This document shows, one piece after another, positions 7,387 through 15,939 of a DNA stretch of 33,431 nucleotides (the first letter of the stretch is position 1; every line of letters begins with the position of its first letter). The stretch is from Microbulbifer mangrovi (lineage in GTDB: Bacteria; Pseudomonadota; Gammaproteobacteria; Pseudomonadales; Cellvibrionaceae): assembly GCF_002009015.1 (NCBI RefSeq), contig NZ_LZDE01000309.1, positions 1 to 33,431 of the forward strand, written 5' to 3'. Under the pieces are notes generated by a model that did no database searches, had not been told where the DNA came from, and worked only from the letters and a program-made list of their open reading frames with translations. A program made the translations under genes and the position numbers.

Positions 7387-8319
7387 TCAGGTATTGCGCC
7401 AGTCGCGGATATTGTCGACCACACCGTCTAACAAGCGCTGTCGGCTCTCGCGGCTGATCCACGCATTGTGCGGGGTGATGATCAAGTTGGGAATGTCATC
7501 CGCCAGCAGCGGGTGATCGGCGGGAGGCGGTTCCACACTCAGTACATCCAGCGCTGCGCCCCCTATGTCACCATTTTTCAACGCTGCCACCAGTGCATCT
7601 TCATCCACCAGGCCGCCGCGCGCGGTGTTGATCAGGAAAGCGGAATTTTTCATCGCCCCGAGAAACCGCTCGTCGACCAGGGTATCGGTTTCATCCGTGA
7701 GCGGACAGTGCAGACTGATCACATCGGCTTCGGCCAGCAGACTCGCCAGGGGCACCCGTCCGGCTTTTTTCTTCCCGGTAAAGGAGTCCGCGATCAGCAC
7801 ATGCATCCCCAGCGCCTCGCCCAGTCGGGCCACTTTCTGCCCAAGGTCTCCGTAACCGATAATACCCAGGTTTTTTCCAGCCAGCTCCATTACGGGATGA
7901 TCCAGCCGGCAGAAAATTGGCGACTGCGTCCAGTGTCCGTTAGTCACATCATCGCTGTACTGGTGCCAACGGGTGGCCAGGGCAAGTATCAATGCGACGG
8001 TGTGTTGCGCAAGGGAGCTGCCCGTATAACCGGCCACATTCATAACCGGAATGTTTTTCTCCGCTGCGGCATCCAGATCAATATTGTTGGTGCCGGTCGC
8101 GCAGACACAGATCAGTTTCAGGTTGGGGGCACCCTCGATCAGCGCGCGGTCGAGCACGACCTTGTTGGTGATAACCACATCCGCATCCTTGATGCACCCA
8201 GCAGTTTCATCGGGAGCCGTGGTTTCAAAGTAGTCCCAATGATCCAGTGCACCTTCCAATGCTGAAGTATCCAGCTCTTCAAGCTTCATGGTCAGCGTAT
8301 CGAGAAAAACACCACGCAT
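7387..8319 (-). CDS. D-2-hydroxyacid dehydrogenase (glycerate/hydroxypyruvate-reductase type)
   Basis: These NAD(P)H enzymes reduce 2-ketoacids such as hydroxypyruvate or glyoxylate to D-2-hydroxyacids. The 310-residue product has the nucleotide-binding GYGDLGQKVARL (residues ~155-166) and the catalytic triad of the family: R234 in NTARGGLVDE, E263 in SVEPP and H284 in ITPHNAW, with a Trp two residues after the histidine. The ATG at 8319 is preceded by AAGGA at about 8 bases; upstream in-frame sequence covers a long inverted repeat and is not coding. Sequence resembles HprA/YcdW-like glycerate dehydrogenases most, but substrate is not certain. It follows metG on the same strand beyond a strong terminator, so it is probably transcribed separately. 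Confidence 0.92.
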   Translation of the reverse strand: MRGVFLDTLTMKLEELDTSALEGALDHWDYFETTAPDETAGCIKDADVVITNKVVLDRALIEGAPNLKLICVCATGTNNIDLDAAAEKNIPVMNVAGYTGSSLAQHTVALILALATRWHQYSDDVTNGHWTQSPIFCRLDHPVMELAGKNLGIIGYGDLGQKVARLGEALGMHVLIADSFTGKKKAGRVPLASLLAEADVISLHCPLTDETDTLVDERFLGAMKNSAFLINTARGGLVDEDALVAALKNGDIGGAALDVLSVEPPPADHPLLADDIPNLIITPHNAWISRESRQRLLDGVVDNIRDWRNT

Positions 8320-8358
8320 CTGCCGTGTCCTTGTATTAAATTTTATGCCAGCTGCTAA

Positions 8359-8430
8359 GGCCCTCAGGGGCTGTTTTCTGCGGAATATTTGCCGATGAGG
8401 TTGTGGAGCAGAAAATGGCCCCTGAGGGCC
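8359..8430. repeat. Long imperfect inverted repeat between metG and the dehydrogenase
   Basis: Arms of 23 bases at 8359-8381 and 8408-8430 pair throughout except a two-base TG/TG internal loop: 13 GC-rich pairs (GGCCCTCAGGGGC) and 8 AT-rich pairs (TTTTCTGC), around a 26-base spacer. No T tract follows on either strand. It falls in the 5' untranslated region of the dehydrogenase gene if transcription starts upstream. It may be a leader structure, a processing site or a remnant of a short palindromic element. Confidence 0.75.
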
Positions 8431-8449
8431 GCCCCGGACTAACAAAGAA

Positions 8450-8473
8450 GAAGCGGGCCCCAAGGCCCGCTTC
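8450..8473 (-). terminator. metG intrinsic terminator
   Basis: A perfect 10-pair stem (GAAGCGGGCC with GGCCCGCTTC) and four-base loop lies about 20 bases after the metG stop. On the minus strand it is followed by TTCTTTG, a weak but usable T-rich tail. Confidence 0.8.
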
Positions 8474-8492
8474 AGAAGAGTTATCCAGTAAC

Positions 8493-10532
8493 TTACATGA
8501 CCCGCATACCGGGCTGTGCACCCGCGTGCGGCTCCAGGATCCACAGATCCTTGCCGCCCGGCCCCGCCGCCAGCACCATGCCCTCGCTTACGCCAAAGCG
8601 CATCTTGCGCGGCGCCAGATTGGCCACCATTACCGTGTGCTTGCCGATCAGGTCTTCCGGACTGTAAGCGCTCTTGATACCCGCAAATACATTGCGCGTT
8701 TCGCCGCCCAGATCCAGGGTCAATCGCAACAGCTTGCCCGCACCTTCCACATGTTCTGCATTGGCAATCAGGGCAATACGCAGATCTACCTTGGCAAAAT
8801 CGTCAAACTGGATCTGATCTGCAATGGGATCATCCGCCAGCGGCCCAGTGGCAGCTTTCGCCTCAGCCTGCAGCTGCGCCAGAGATTCCTTCGCCGCTTC
8901 CTGCATGGCTTCCACCTGCGTCTTTTCTATACGCTGCATCAGCGGCTTGAACTTGTTGATGGTGTGACCGGCCAACGGCGTGGTGGCAGAACTCCAGTCC
9001 AGCGCGGTACCCAGGAATGCCTCCGCCTTGTTGGCGGTTTCCGGCAGTACCGGGGCCAGCCAGGTAATCAGTGCGCGGAACATGTTCACGCCCTGGGAAC
9101 AGATCGCCAGCACCTCGTCTTCCTTGCCTTCCTCCTTGGCCAGAGACCAGGGGGCTTTATCTGCGATCCACGCATTGGCCGCATCCGCCAGTGCCATAAT
9201 TTCGCGGGTAGCGCGGCTGTATTCGCGGGCCTCGAAGAACCCAGTAATACGCGGGTGCGCTTCCACAAACTGGTTCCACAGCGCCTCGTCAGCCAGCTGG
9301 CTGGCCAGTGCGCCACCCGATTTGCTGACGAACTTGGCGGTGCGCGAGGCGATGTTCACCACCTTGCCCACCAGGTCCGAGTTCACCTTGGCAATAAAGT
9401 CTTCCAGGTTGAGATCGAGATCGTCCACCCCGGCGGTGAGCTTGGCGGCGAAGTAATAGCGCAGGTATTCCGGGTTCAGGTGATCCAGGTAATTGCGCGC
9501 ATTGATAAAGGTGCCGCGGGACTTGGACATCTTCTTGCCGTTGACCGTCAGGAAACCGTGTACACACACCTTGTTGGGGGTGCGGAAATCGGCGGAGTCC
9601 AGCATCGCCGGCCAGAACAGGGCGTGGAAGTTGACGATGTCCTTGCCGATAAAGTGGTACACCTCAGCGGAGCTGTCTTTTTTCCAGTACTCCTGCCAGT
9701 CGAGGCCTTTTGTATCACAATAGTTTTTCAGGCTCGCCATATAGCCGATCGGTGCGTCCAGCCAGACATAAAAGTACTTGCCCGGGGCATCGGGGATTTC
9801 AAAACCGAAGTAGGGCGCATCGCGGGAGATATCCCACTCCTGCAGGCCTTCGTCGAGCCACTCGGAGAGCTTGTTGGCAACTTCATCCTGCAGGGTACCG
9901 GAGCGGGTCCACTGCTTCAGGAAATCGGTAAATGCCGGCAGGGTGAAGAAAAAGTGCTCGGATTCCTTCTCCACCGGAGTGGCACCGGAGATGGCGGACA
10001 CCGGGTTGATTAGCTCGGTGGGGCTGTAGGTGGCACCGCAGGCCTCACAGTTATCACCGTACTGGTCTTCGGTCTTGCACTTCGGGCAAGTGCCCTTGAT
10101 ATAGCGATCCGCCAGAAACAGTTCCTTTTCCGGATCGAAGGCCTGGGTAATGGTGCGAGAGGCGATATGGCCATTTTCCCGCAGACGCTTGTAAATCATC
10201 GCAGACAGTTCGCGGTTTTCCTCGGAGTGGGTGGAGTGGTAGTTGTCCACACCAATCAGGAAGTCGTTGAAGTCGCGCTGGTGTTCCGCCTGCATGTTGG
10301 CGATGTGCTGTTCCGGGGTCAGACCCAGTTGCTCGGCCTTCAACATGATCGCGGTGCCGTGGGCGTCGTCTGCACACATGTACAGGCACTGGTTGCCCTG
10401 GGCGCGCTGGAAGCGTGCCCAGATATCGGTCTGGATGTACTCGAGAATATGACCCAGGTGCAGGGAGCCGTTTGCATACGGCAGGGCACTGGTGACGAGA
10501 ATGTTTCTGGGTTGATTGTCGGTCTGAGACAT
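8493..10532 (-). CDS. metG: Methionyl-tRNA synthetase
   Basis: MetRS charges tRNA-Met with methionine for initiation and elongation. The 679-residue product has the class I HIGH-type motif HLGH (residues 25-28) in [13 protein letters not shown], the zinc-binding knuckles CPKC and CEAC, the [10 protein letters not shown] loop in the middle, an anticodon-binding helical domain, and a C-terminal EMAP/Trbp111-like tRNA-binding domain (from [11 protein letters not shown]) for dimerisation. This matches the long E. coli type. The ATG at 10532 is preferred because GGAAG lies 5 bases upstream; an adjacent ATG at 10535 and a TTG at 10544 are alternatives. It is divergent from mrp, a common gammaproteobacterial arrangement. 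Confidence 0.98.
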   Translation of the reverse strand: MSQTDNQPRNILVTSALPYANGSLHLGHILEYIQTDIWARFQRAQGNQCLYMCADDAHGTAIMLKAEQLGLTPEQHIANMQAEHQRDFNDFLIGVDNYHSTHSEENRELSAMIYKRLRENGHIASRTITQAFDPEKELFLADRYIKGTCPKCKTEDQYGDNCEACGATYSPTELINPVSAISGATPVEKESEHFFFTLPAFTDFLKQWTRSGTLQDEVANKLSEWLDEGLQEWDISRDAPYFGFEIPDAPGKYFYVWLDAPIGYMASLKNYCDTKGLDWQEYWKKDSSAEVYHFIGKDIVNFHALFWPAMLDSADFRTPNKVCVHGFLTVNGKKMSKSRGTFINARNYLDHLNPEYLRYYFAAKLTAGVDDLDLNLEDFIAKVNSDLVGKVVNIASRTAKFVSKSGGALASQLADEALWNQFVEAHPRITGFFEAREYSRATREIMALADAANAWIADKAPWSLAKEEGKEDEVLAICSQGVNMFRALITWLAPVLPETANKAEAFLGTALDWSSATTPLAGHTINKFKPLMQRIEKTQVEAMQEAAKESLAQLQAEAKAATGPLADDPIADQIQFDDFAKVDLRIALIANAEHVEGAGKLLRLTLDLGGETRNVFAGIKSAYSPEDLIGKHTVMVANLAPRKMRFGVSEGMVLAAGPGGKDLWILEPHAGAQPGMRVM

Positions 10533-10698
10533 CATGGCTTCCAAAGGCTGCGAGACTGGACGGTTTCAATTGAATGTGCGGCGGCCCGGGGCCCAGCAAG
10601 GCGCTCGGTGCGGCCGGAAAAGAGCGCGGAATATAGCAGAAATGGGGCCTGCAAGGCACCCGCTGCAGTTTGTGCTGTGGGGCAGCCTACCCTTGTGC

Positions 10699-10718
10699 TG
10701 GCGGCAAGGGTTCCGCCA
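10699..10718. repeat. Short inverted repeat upstream of mrp
   Basis: TGGCGG and CCGCCA flank an eight-base loop in the 225 bp between the divergent metG and mrp genes, about 40 bases before the mrp start. It could be an operator or a leader hairpin; there is no T tract. Confidence 0.35.
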
Positions 10719-10757
10719 AAATGCCGCCATTCATCGCCAGTCAGTAAGGAAAACACT

Positions 10758-11927
10758 GTGACCGATCACAATCACGACCACAATCATGACCACGAAGACA
10801 TTCCCGCCGATGTCCAGGCCCAGCTGGAGCGGGTTGCAGAGGTGATCGGCGCACTGGAAGACCCGGCCACGGGCCAGCCGCTGGACCAGCTGGAGGCGGA
10901 TATCGAAGTCGGTTTTGACGAGGGGACCGTGTACACCGGCGTGACGCTCGGTTACCCCTGTGCCACCCAGCAGGAGGCGTGGGCGCAGCGGGTGCGCACC
11001 GCCTGTGCGCCTCTGCTCGCCGAGGGGCCTCTCGCCGGGGCCGAAGTCCAGAGTGATCTGTATTTCGAGATTGGGCGTACAGACTCGGGCGAGGTGCCGG
11101 AGTCTCTGCGCGCAGTGAAAAACATCATCGCCGTGGCCTCGGGCAAGGGCGGTGTTGGCAAGTCCACCACCGCAGTGAACCTGGCCCTGGCGCTGGCCGC
11201 GGAAGGCGCCAACGTCGGGCTGCTGGACGCCGACATCTACGGCCCCAGCCTGCCCACCATGCTGGGTACCGAGGGGCTGCGACCGGAGGTGAAGGGCGGG
11301 AAGTTTTTCGTGCCCATCCCGGCACAGGGACTCCAGACAATGTCACTGGGCTACCTGCTCACCGAAGACACCCCGGCGGTGTGGCGCGGCCCCATGGCCA
11401 GCGGTGCACTGAACCAGATGCTGACCCAGACCCTGTGGGGCGAGGGGGCTGAGGACGGCGAGCTGGATTACCTGGTGGTCGATATGCCGCCGGGCACCGG
11501 CGACATCCAGCTGACCCTGTCGCAGAAGGTAGCATTGGCCGGCGCGGTCATCGTGACCACGCCCCAGGATCTGGCGCTGGTGGATGCGATCAAGGGGGTG
11601 GAAATGTTCCACAAGGTATCGGTGCCGGTACTGGGTATTGTGGAGAATATGGCACTGCACACCTGCTCGAATTGCGGACACCAGGAGCCGGTATTCGGTA
11701 GCGGCGGCGGTGATCGGATCGCCGCGGAGTACGATACCCGCGTGCTGGGAAAGTTGCCGCTGGCGATGGCGATCCGCGAGCAGACCGATAGCGGTAAACC
11801 GACGGTGGCCGCGCAGCCAGACGGCGAAGTGGCTGCGCTCTATCGGGAGATCGCGCGCAAGGCCGCCGCGCAAGTGTGGCTGGATACGGATAGTGGGAAT
11901 GGAATGCCGGAAATCGATCAGGGCTGA
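10758..11927 (+). CDS. mrp: Mrp/ApbC family iron-sulfur cluster carrier ATPase
   Basis: Mrp/ApbC proteins are P-loop ATPases that carry 4Fe-4S clusters to apoproteins. The 389-residue product has an N-terminal DUF59-like (MIP18) domain (residues ~20-110), the deviant Walker A SGKGGVGKST (129-138), the LLDADIYGPS and VDMPPGTGD motifs, and the paired cysteines C303 and C306 (CSNC) that hold the bridging cluster in a dimer. The start is a GTG at 10758 with TAAGGA 7 bases upstream; the open frame extends further but that part overlaps the metG promoter. The first 13 residues contain five histidines alternating with Asp and Asn, an unusual metal-binding-like tail. The gene is divergent from metG, as in many relatives. 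Confidence 0.96.
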   Translation: MTDHNHDHNHDHEDIPADVQAQLERVAEVIGALEDPATGQPLDQLEADIEVGFDEGTVYTGVTLGYPCATQQEAWAQRVRTACAPLLAEGPLAGAEVQSDLYFEIGRTDSGEVPESLRAVKNIIAVASGKGGVGKSTTAVNLALALAAEGANVGLLDADIYGPSLPTMLGTEGLRPEVKGGKFFVPIPAQGLQTMSLGYLLTEDTPAVWRGPMASGALNQMLTQTLWGEGAEDGELDYLVVDMPPGTGDIQLTLSQKVALAGAVIVTTPQDLALVDAIKGVEMFHKVSVPVLGIVENMALHTCSNCGHQEPVFGSGGGDRIAAEYDTRVLGKLPLAMAIREQTDSGKPTVAAQPDGEVAALYREIARKAAAQVWLDTDSGNGMPEIDQG

Positions 11928-11989
11928 ACAGTATTTTGTGATCAGAATTTTGTTTAGTACGATCGTGTATATTCCGATTCGCTGAAAGT

Positions 11990-12056
11990 GCGCGCCGGGC
12001 GGTGGCGCGCAAATATCTTGCGCTGGATCTCCCAGCGCAACTACGAAAGCCACCGC
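11990..12056 (+). promoter_or_regulatory. Two hairpins with an alternative pairing before the first STAS-like gene
   Basis: Hairpin 1 (11990-12010) pairs GCGCGCC with GGCGCGC; hairpin 2 (12018-12040) pairs TTGCGCTGG with CCAGCGCAA around five bases. In addition GCGGTGGC (11999-12006) can pair with GCCACCGC (12049-12056), which would break hairpin 1 and enclose hairpin 2. Neither has a T tract. The set lies 58 to 124 bases upstream of the start of the next gene and may be a leader that folds in two ways, or the end of the mrp transcript. Confidence 0.5.
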
Positions 12057-12113
12057 AAAGGTTTCGGGCGTGGGGCCCGGTGAGTAGTGGGAAGTCCTGG
12101 TTGGGAGAAGAAA

Positions 12114-12506
12114 TTGGGCTTTCAGATTAGATTCAATCCATTAACGCGTACTGTCAGTGCGATCTTTTTCGATCGTGTGGTGCTGGCAGACAAAATTGCT
12201 GCCGCGCGTCAGGTAGCGGAGAAGTACGGTCATTTGCATCCGCTGTCCCTTTTGGTGGATGTGCGCAATGCGGATATTGTCATGACCATCGAAGAGCGGC
12301 AGCAGTTCGGCACTTTTGCGGCCCATCTTCCCGGGCTCAGTCACGCGCGGATCGCGGTGCTGCACGCGGCTGATCGCAACGCCAATGTGGTTATTAACAG
12401 TACTGCGCAGGCTGAAGGCATGCATATCGTGGAATTTGTCTCCGAGCAGGCTGCGCTGAACTGGTTGAGCTCCATCGATGCGAGTGATGTGCCCACCGGT
12501 CACTAG
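12114..12506 (+). CDS. STAS/SpoIIAA-like small protein, copy 1 of a tandem pair
   Basis: I do not recognise a named gene. The ~130-residue product aligns along its whole length with the next gene's product: shared FQIR near the start, KYGHL.PL, DVR, MT.EE, FG, ARIAVL/ARVAIL and a final A...WL. The alternation of strands and helices and the final acidic-helix WL motif resemble the SpoIIAA-like/STAS-SEC14 family (DUF3478-type), often linked to regulation or membrane association; that is a fold-level suggestion. I chose a TTG start at 12114 because GGGAG lies 6 bases upstream and the residue aligns with the paralogue's Met; a GTG at 12087 is the alternative. It has no signal peptide or membrane segment, so it should be cytoplasmic. 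Confidence 0.75.
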   Translation: MGFQIRFNPLTRTVSAIFFDRVVLADKIAAARQVAEKYGHLHPLSLLVDVRNADIVMTIEERQQFGTFAAHLPGLSHARIAVLHAADRNANVVINSTAQAEGMHIVEFVSEQAALNWLSSIDASDVPTGH

Positions 12507-12520
12507 CTTGCAGTGACCGG
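12496..12520 (+). other. Hairpin spanning the stop codon of STAS-like copy 1
   Basis: CCGGTCACT and AGTGACCGG form a perfect nine-pair stem around a seven-base loop, and the TAG stop (12504-12506) lies at the stem-loop junction. No T tract follows. It may stabilise the 3' end of the message or reduce read-through into the next gene. Confidence 0.6.
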
Positions 12521-12989
12521 GAATAAGCGGAAAGCTGACAAAATACTGGATGGACATCGGCTCCCCGTTTTCTTCTCTCCCCTCTCTCTTTCATACTATT
12601 TCTCCTCAATCCTCCCCGTTCCACACCCCTCAGGCCTCTGCTGACGGCCACAAAGAAGCACCTTGCGCCAATTTGGCCAATGGCATGGGGTGAAGTTGAA
12701 CCGCTTGAGCCAGAATTGGTGTGATAAATGCTTGGTACTTGGCCTGACCAGTAGCGCTCGCGGGCAGGCTTCAAGAAATATAATTCCTGTTGTCGCCACG
12801 TTCTGGCCTGAAGGTCTTTGCCTTCAAGCTTTAATGAGTTTTTTTTCTAGTTTTTTGTTGATTTGTGGACTTGTAAGCCAGGGGGTAAGTGCCTGTTGGT
12901 GTATCTTTAGTGCGTCTTGTCAGTCTTTGCAGGCGCGAGGCACAGGTCTATGCCTGTTTAAGGAAGTACGGATTGGAGTAGTTGCAGTA
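12521..12989. other. 469 bp non-coding stretch between the STAS-like paralogues
   Basis: No open frame here resembles a protein. A strong pyrimidine tract covers 12561-12590 (mostly C and T), and the segment from about 12820 to 12930 is noticeably T-rich, unlike the surrounding coding DNA. This could hold a promoter for copy 2. I see no repeat, tRNA or clear terminator in it. Confidence 0.5.
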
Positions 12990-13373
12990 ATGAGTTTTCA
13001 GATCCGGTATGACAATCAGAAACGCGTTGTCAGGATGCTGCTGTATGGAGAGGCCACGTACGCAAATCGCGTGGAAGCGGTACGCCAGCTAGTGGCGAAA
13101 TACGGTCACCTGGAGCCGCTGCGGGTCTTTGCCGATGTGCGGCGGGTCAGCAAAATGTCGATGACACTGGAAGAGCAGAAGCGCTTCGGTGTCTATCTTG
13201 GAGAAGTACCCGCATTGAATGGCGCCCGCGTGGCGATTCTCAATCGGGCAGAGCTCAACACAACCGCAGTGATGCGCAATAAAGCGCGCGACGCGGGGTT
13301 GGTGCTGCATTCTTTTCTTACTGAAGGGGCGGCCATGAAGTGGCTGACCAGTGCCGCCGAAGTACCCAGTTGA
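12990..13373 (+). CDS. STAS/SpoIIAA-like small protein, copy 2 of a tandem pair
   Basis: The 127-residue product begins MSFQIRYDNQ and is a diverged paralogue of the gene at 12114, with one residue inserted near position 58 (RRVSKMSMTLEE against RNADIVMTIEE). Conserved points are KYGHL.PL, the DVR turn, the EE pair, AR-AIL and the closing MKWL. Predicted pattern is alternating beta and alpha, consistent with a SpoIIAA-like/STAS fold; no phosphorylatable serine motif can be assigned with confidence. GGAG lies about 11 bases before the ATG, rather far; earlier in-frame codons run through T-rich DNA and look non-coding. Function is unknown. The separation of 483 bp from copy 1 suggests separate transcription. 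Confidence 0.78.
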   Translation: MSFQIRYDNQKRVVRMLLYGEATYANRVEAVRQLVAKYGHLEPLRVFADVRRVSKMSMTLEEQKRFGVYLGEVPALNGARVAILNRAELNTTAVMRNKARDAGLVLHSFLTEGAAMKWLTSAAEVPS

Positions 13374-13426
13374 GTGGGTACGTCAGCGACCAGGAAGGGA
13401 TCAGATTGGTAAAACAAGCCTGAGCG

Positions 13427-14425
13427 TCAGGAACGCTGTGCCTGTTCAGCCTGCTGGCGGCGCAGTTCCTGCTTCTGTTTGCGGCGGGCGAGGGTGGTGG
13501 CTTTCGCGTCCTGTCCCAGGTGGTCCTCGCCGCGCGCCTTGGCCAGCTGGATCTGCTTTTCGCGCTCGCGGAAACGCGCCTTGTCTGCCTCCGAAACCGT
13601 GTCGTAGCAGTGCGGGCAACTAACCCCCTGCTCGAACAGCTCTGACTGAACTTCCTCGTCCGTCACCGGCATACGGCATGCATTGCACTGCTGGTAGCTG
13701 CCGCGCTCCAGGTCGTGGTTGACGGTGACCCGGTCGTCAAACACAAAGCACTCGCCTTTCCACAGGGTTTCTTCCTTGGGGACATCTTCCAGATACTTCA
13801 GGATGCCGCCCTGAAGGTGGTAGACCTCGTCGAAGCCCTGTTCTTTCAGGTATGCGGTCGACTTTTCACAGCGGATGCCGCCGGTGCAGAACATTGCTAC
13901 CTTCTTGTGCTTCTGCGGATCCAGGTGTTCCTTTACGTACTGCGGAAACTCGCGGAAGGTGGTGGTGTTCGGATTGATCGCGTGCTCGAAAGTGCCCACC
14001 TGAAATTCGTAATCATTGCGGGTATCGACCAGCAGAACCTCCGGGTCGGAAATCAGTGCATTCCAGTCCTGGGGTTTAACGTAGGTGCCGACGGTGCGTC
14101 GTGGGTCAATCCCCTCCACACCCATGGTGACGATTTCCCGCTTGAGCTTGACCTTGCTGCGCAAGAACGGCATCTCCGCAGTGTACGACTCCTTGTAATC
14201 CAGTGTCGCCAGACGCGGGTCGGACTTGAGGAAGGTGAGCAGGGCGTCGATGCCGGCACGGCTGCCTGCCACGGTGCCGTTGATGCCCTCGCGCGCCAGC
14301 AGCAGGGTGCCGCGCACTTCATTGTCGAGCAGGGTTTTGAGCAGCGGTTCGCGCAGGGATTCGAAGTTGTCGAGGCTGACAAACTTGTACAGCGCACACA
14401 CCACAACATTGGTGGAACTGGTCAT
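13427..14425 (-). CDS. trhO: tRNA uridine(34) hydroxylase (UPF0176 rhodanese family)
   Basis: TrhO (YceA) uses a rhodanese-like domain to install the 5-hydroxyuridine at position 34 of certain tRNAs, with oxygen as the source. The 332-residue product has the N-terminal ferredoxin-like domain, a rhodanese domain (about 120-220) with the active cysteine C180 in [13 protein letters not shown], and a C-terminal cysteine-rich zinc-binding part (CNAC and CPHC) followed by a basic Gln/Arg tail. AAGGA lies about 7 bases before the ATG. Length and all motifs are normal for the family. Neighbours give no functional link. Confidence 0.95.
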   Translation of the reverse strand: MTSSTNVVVCALYKFVSLDNFESLREPLLKTLLDNEVRGTLLLAREGINGTVAGSRAGIDALLTFLKSDPRLATLDYKESYTAEMPFLRSKVKLKREIVTMGVEGIDPRRTVGTYVKPQDWNALISDPEVLLVDTRNDYEFQVGTFEHAINPNTTTFREFPQYVKEHLDPQKHKKVAMFCTGGIRCEKSTAYLKEQGFDEVYHLQGGILKYLEDVPKEETLWKGECFVFDDRVTVNHDLERGSYQQCNACRMPVTDEEVQSELFEQGVSCPHCYDTVSEADKARFREREKQIQLAKARGEDHLGQDAKATTLARRKQKQELRRQQAEQAQRS

Positions 14426-14633
14426 AGGAATGTCCTTTTGCAGGCCGGATCGTAAATCCGGGGCATTGGGTAAAAATCGCCGCGCATTTTAACGGAAAAA
14501 ACCGGCAGGTGTCGTACACTTTTTCGACAGCGGATGTCAGTACCTGACCGAAGGTTCATGAACAGTCGGAGAAGGTGCGCGGTCCGCCGCCGTCCATCCA
14601 GCTCCAGTCCCGAATGCCAGCGAGGTTATCCCC

Positions 14634-14900
14634 ATGGCCGATGACATTACTCCCCAGGAATCTCCCCTGTGCCGCGCCTTCAGCGATGGCAATCACACCG
14701 TCAATATCGATATCTATAGCGATGGTGAGGACGGCTGGTTGCTGGAGATTGTTGATGAAAACAACAACACCACGGTGTGGGAAGACGCTTTTGACACCGA
14801 TGAGGAGGCGTTGCAGGAAGCGCTGGATGCATTGAAGGAAGAAGGGGTGGGGGCATTTATTGGTCCCGCCGAGGCCAGCGGCAGCTGGGAGGCGCCTTAG
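14634..14900 (+). CDS. Small acidic conserved hypothetical protein
   Basis: I do not recognise a named family. The 88-residue product is strongly acidic (many Asp and Glu, few basic residues) with a likely beta-hairpin section (VNIDIYSDGEDGWLLEIVDE), a short turn with NNNTTVW, and a C-terminal helix (DEEALQEALDALKEEG). There is no signal peptide or membrane segment, so it should be cytoplasmic. GAGG lies about 8 bases before the ATG and codon use is like its neighbours, supporting a real gene. Related small proteins occur in Pseudomonas-like genomes to my recollection, but no function is known to me. Confidence 0.72.
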   Translation: MADDITPQESPLCRAFSDGNHTVNIDIYSDGEDGWLLEIVDENNNTTVWEDAFDTDEEALQEALDALKEEGVGAFIGPAEASGSWEAP

Positions 14901-15144
14901 CCGGCAGTCGCCTAGTGTCCGTGACCAGAATCGACCAGAGCGATTGCAAATAAAGGGCGCCACACACAGCAGGTCGGTACTGGCCTGCTATGGTTATACA
15001 TAGAAGGGAATCGCGACAGTGTAACAGCACTACCCAATCGCGGCGCCGCCAACGGGCAGCAAGGAATGTTGCCCTGGCGGTGCCAACTGCTCGCGGTCAC
15101 CGGGCCGCCACTGTTTGCAGATGTATTAAATGTGGTTGCTCTGC

Positions 15145-15825
15145 ATGAAAAATTTCCTTCCCCTTCTCGCTATTCCCCTGCTGTGTTTTTCCTCTGCGAT
15201 GCCGGCGCTGTCGGGTATTGAGGTGAGGCTCTCCGATGACCGGGTGATCGATGTGGATCTAGCGGAAGCCAAGCTGATTTCCGAACTGAAAGGCTATGCG
15301 ATCATCGCGGGGCGCACCTGTATTGATTGTGACGAAAATACCGCAATCTTCCTGGAAAAAATCGATGATCGGGAGGGGGAACCTGTGCGCGTGCCACCGC
15401 AGTCCGATGAACCGCCGGAGCCTGAGGAGTTTGCGCGTCTCGAGAGTAGCGACGCCGCTGAAACCGAGGCGGCAAAACGCGATCGGGCTCAGGCGGAAAT
15501 GGATGGCGATGTGGACGGTGTGACGGACATTGATCTGTCTGGTGAGCGCTTCACCTATCCGGGAAAATACCGCGACTATCTCAGCAAGAAGCTGGTGGAA
15601 AAGACGCGCATGTTTTACGGAAAATGCCACGAGGACGCACCGGCGCTGTTGTGGCTGAGCGAGTACCGCACCGACAAAGGCTGGGTTAAAGAGGAATACC
15701 TTCTGGTATTTCGCGATGAGGGTATCGAGCACCGCTATAACCAGGCGCGCCAGCCAAGTATCTATTACATCGAAAATGAAGATTGCCGCGAATTGCCGGG
15801 AGTGGATACCACCACGGAGCCCTGA
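15145..15825 (+). CDS. Secreted protein of unknown function
   Basis: The product has a Sec signal peptide (MKNFLPLLAIPLLCFSSAM..., likely cleaved near residue 21-24), then a mature acidic domain of about 205 residues with a CIDC pair and two later cysteines (YGKCHE and NEDCREL), suggesting disulfides in the periplasm. A middle section (about 80-125) is rich in Glu, Asp and Pro and probably disordered. The ATG at 15145 gives a Lys in the signal n-region; an in-frame ATG at 15130 is possible. Neither has a good ribosome binding site. I know no named homologue. A terminator follows 35 bases after the stop. Confidence 0.78.
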   Translation: MKNFLPLLAIPLLCFSSAMPALSGIEVRLSDDRVIDVDLAEAKLISELKGYAIIAGRTCIDCDENTAIFLEKIDDREGEPVRVPPQSDEPPEPEEFARLESSDAAETEAAKRDRAQAEMDGDVDGVTDIDLSGERFTYPGKYRDYLSKKLVEKTRMFYGKCHEDAPALLWLSEYRTDKGWVKEEYLLVFRDEGIEHRYNQARQPSIYYIENEDCRELPGVDTTTEP

Positions 15826-15859
15826 CGTGAACGATGCGTTTTGTCGTTGCCCAAAACAG

Positions 15860-15885
15860 CAAAACCCCGCGGCTGCGGGGTTTTG
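15860..15885. terminator. Strong bidirectional intrinsic terminator
   Basis: CAAAACCCCGC pairs perfectly with GCGGGGTTTTG around the loop GGCT. It has A and T runs on both sides of the GC stem, so it can end transcripts from both convergent genes (stops at 15825 and 15940). Confidence 0.88.
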
Positions 15886-15939
15886 TGTGAAAGCTGTGCT
15901 GGCTAAGCCCTGTGAACTTTCATAAGCCGTCCTGGCGAA

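Noticed and set aside
8403-10013. 536-codon plus-strand open frame inside metG
   Set aside because: It is the antisense shadow of the certain metG coding sequence, in GC-rich DNA that lacks stops on the opposite strand.
10167-10757. N-terminal extension of Mrp through the metG promoter
   Set aside because: This part is antisense to metG and to its promoter; the conserved protein and a ribosome binding site begin at the GTG at 10758.
12663-12989. N-terminal extension of STAS-like copy 2
   Set aside because: The open frame upstream of 12990 is T-rich with no homology to the paralogue, and the paralogues align from the internal ATG.
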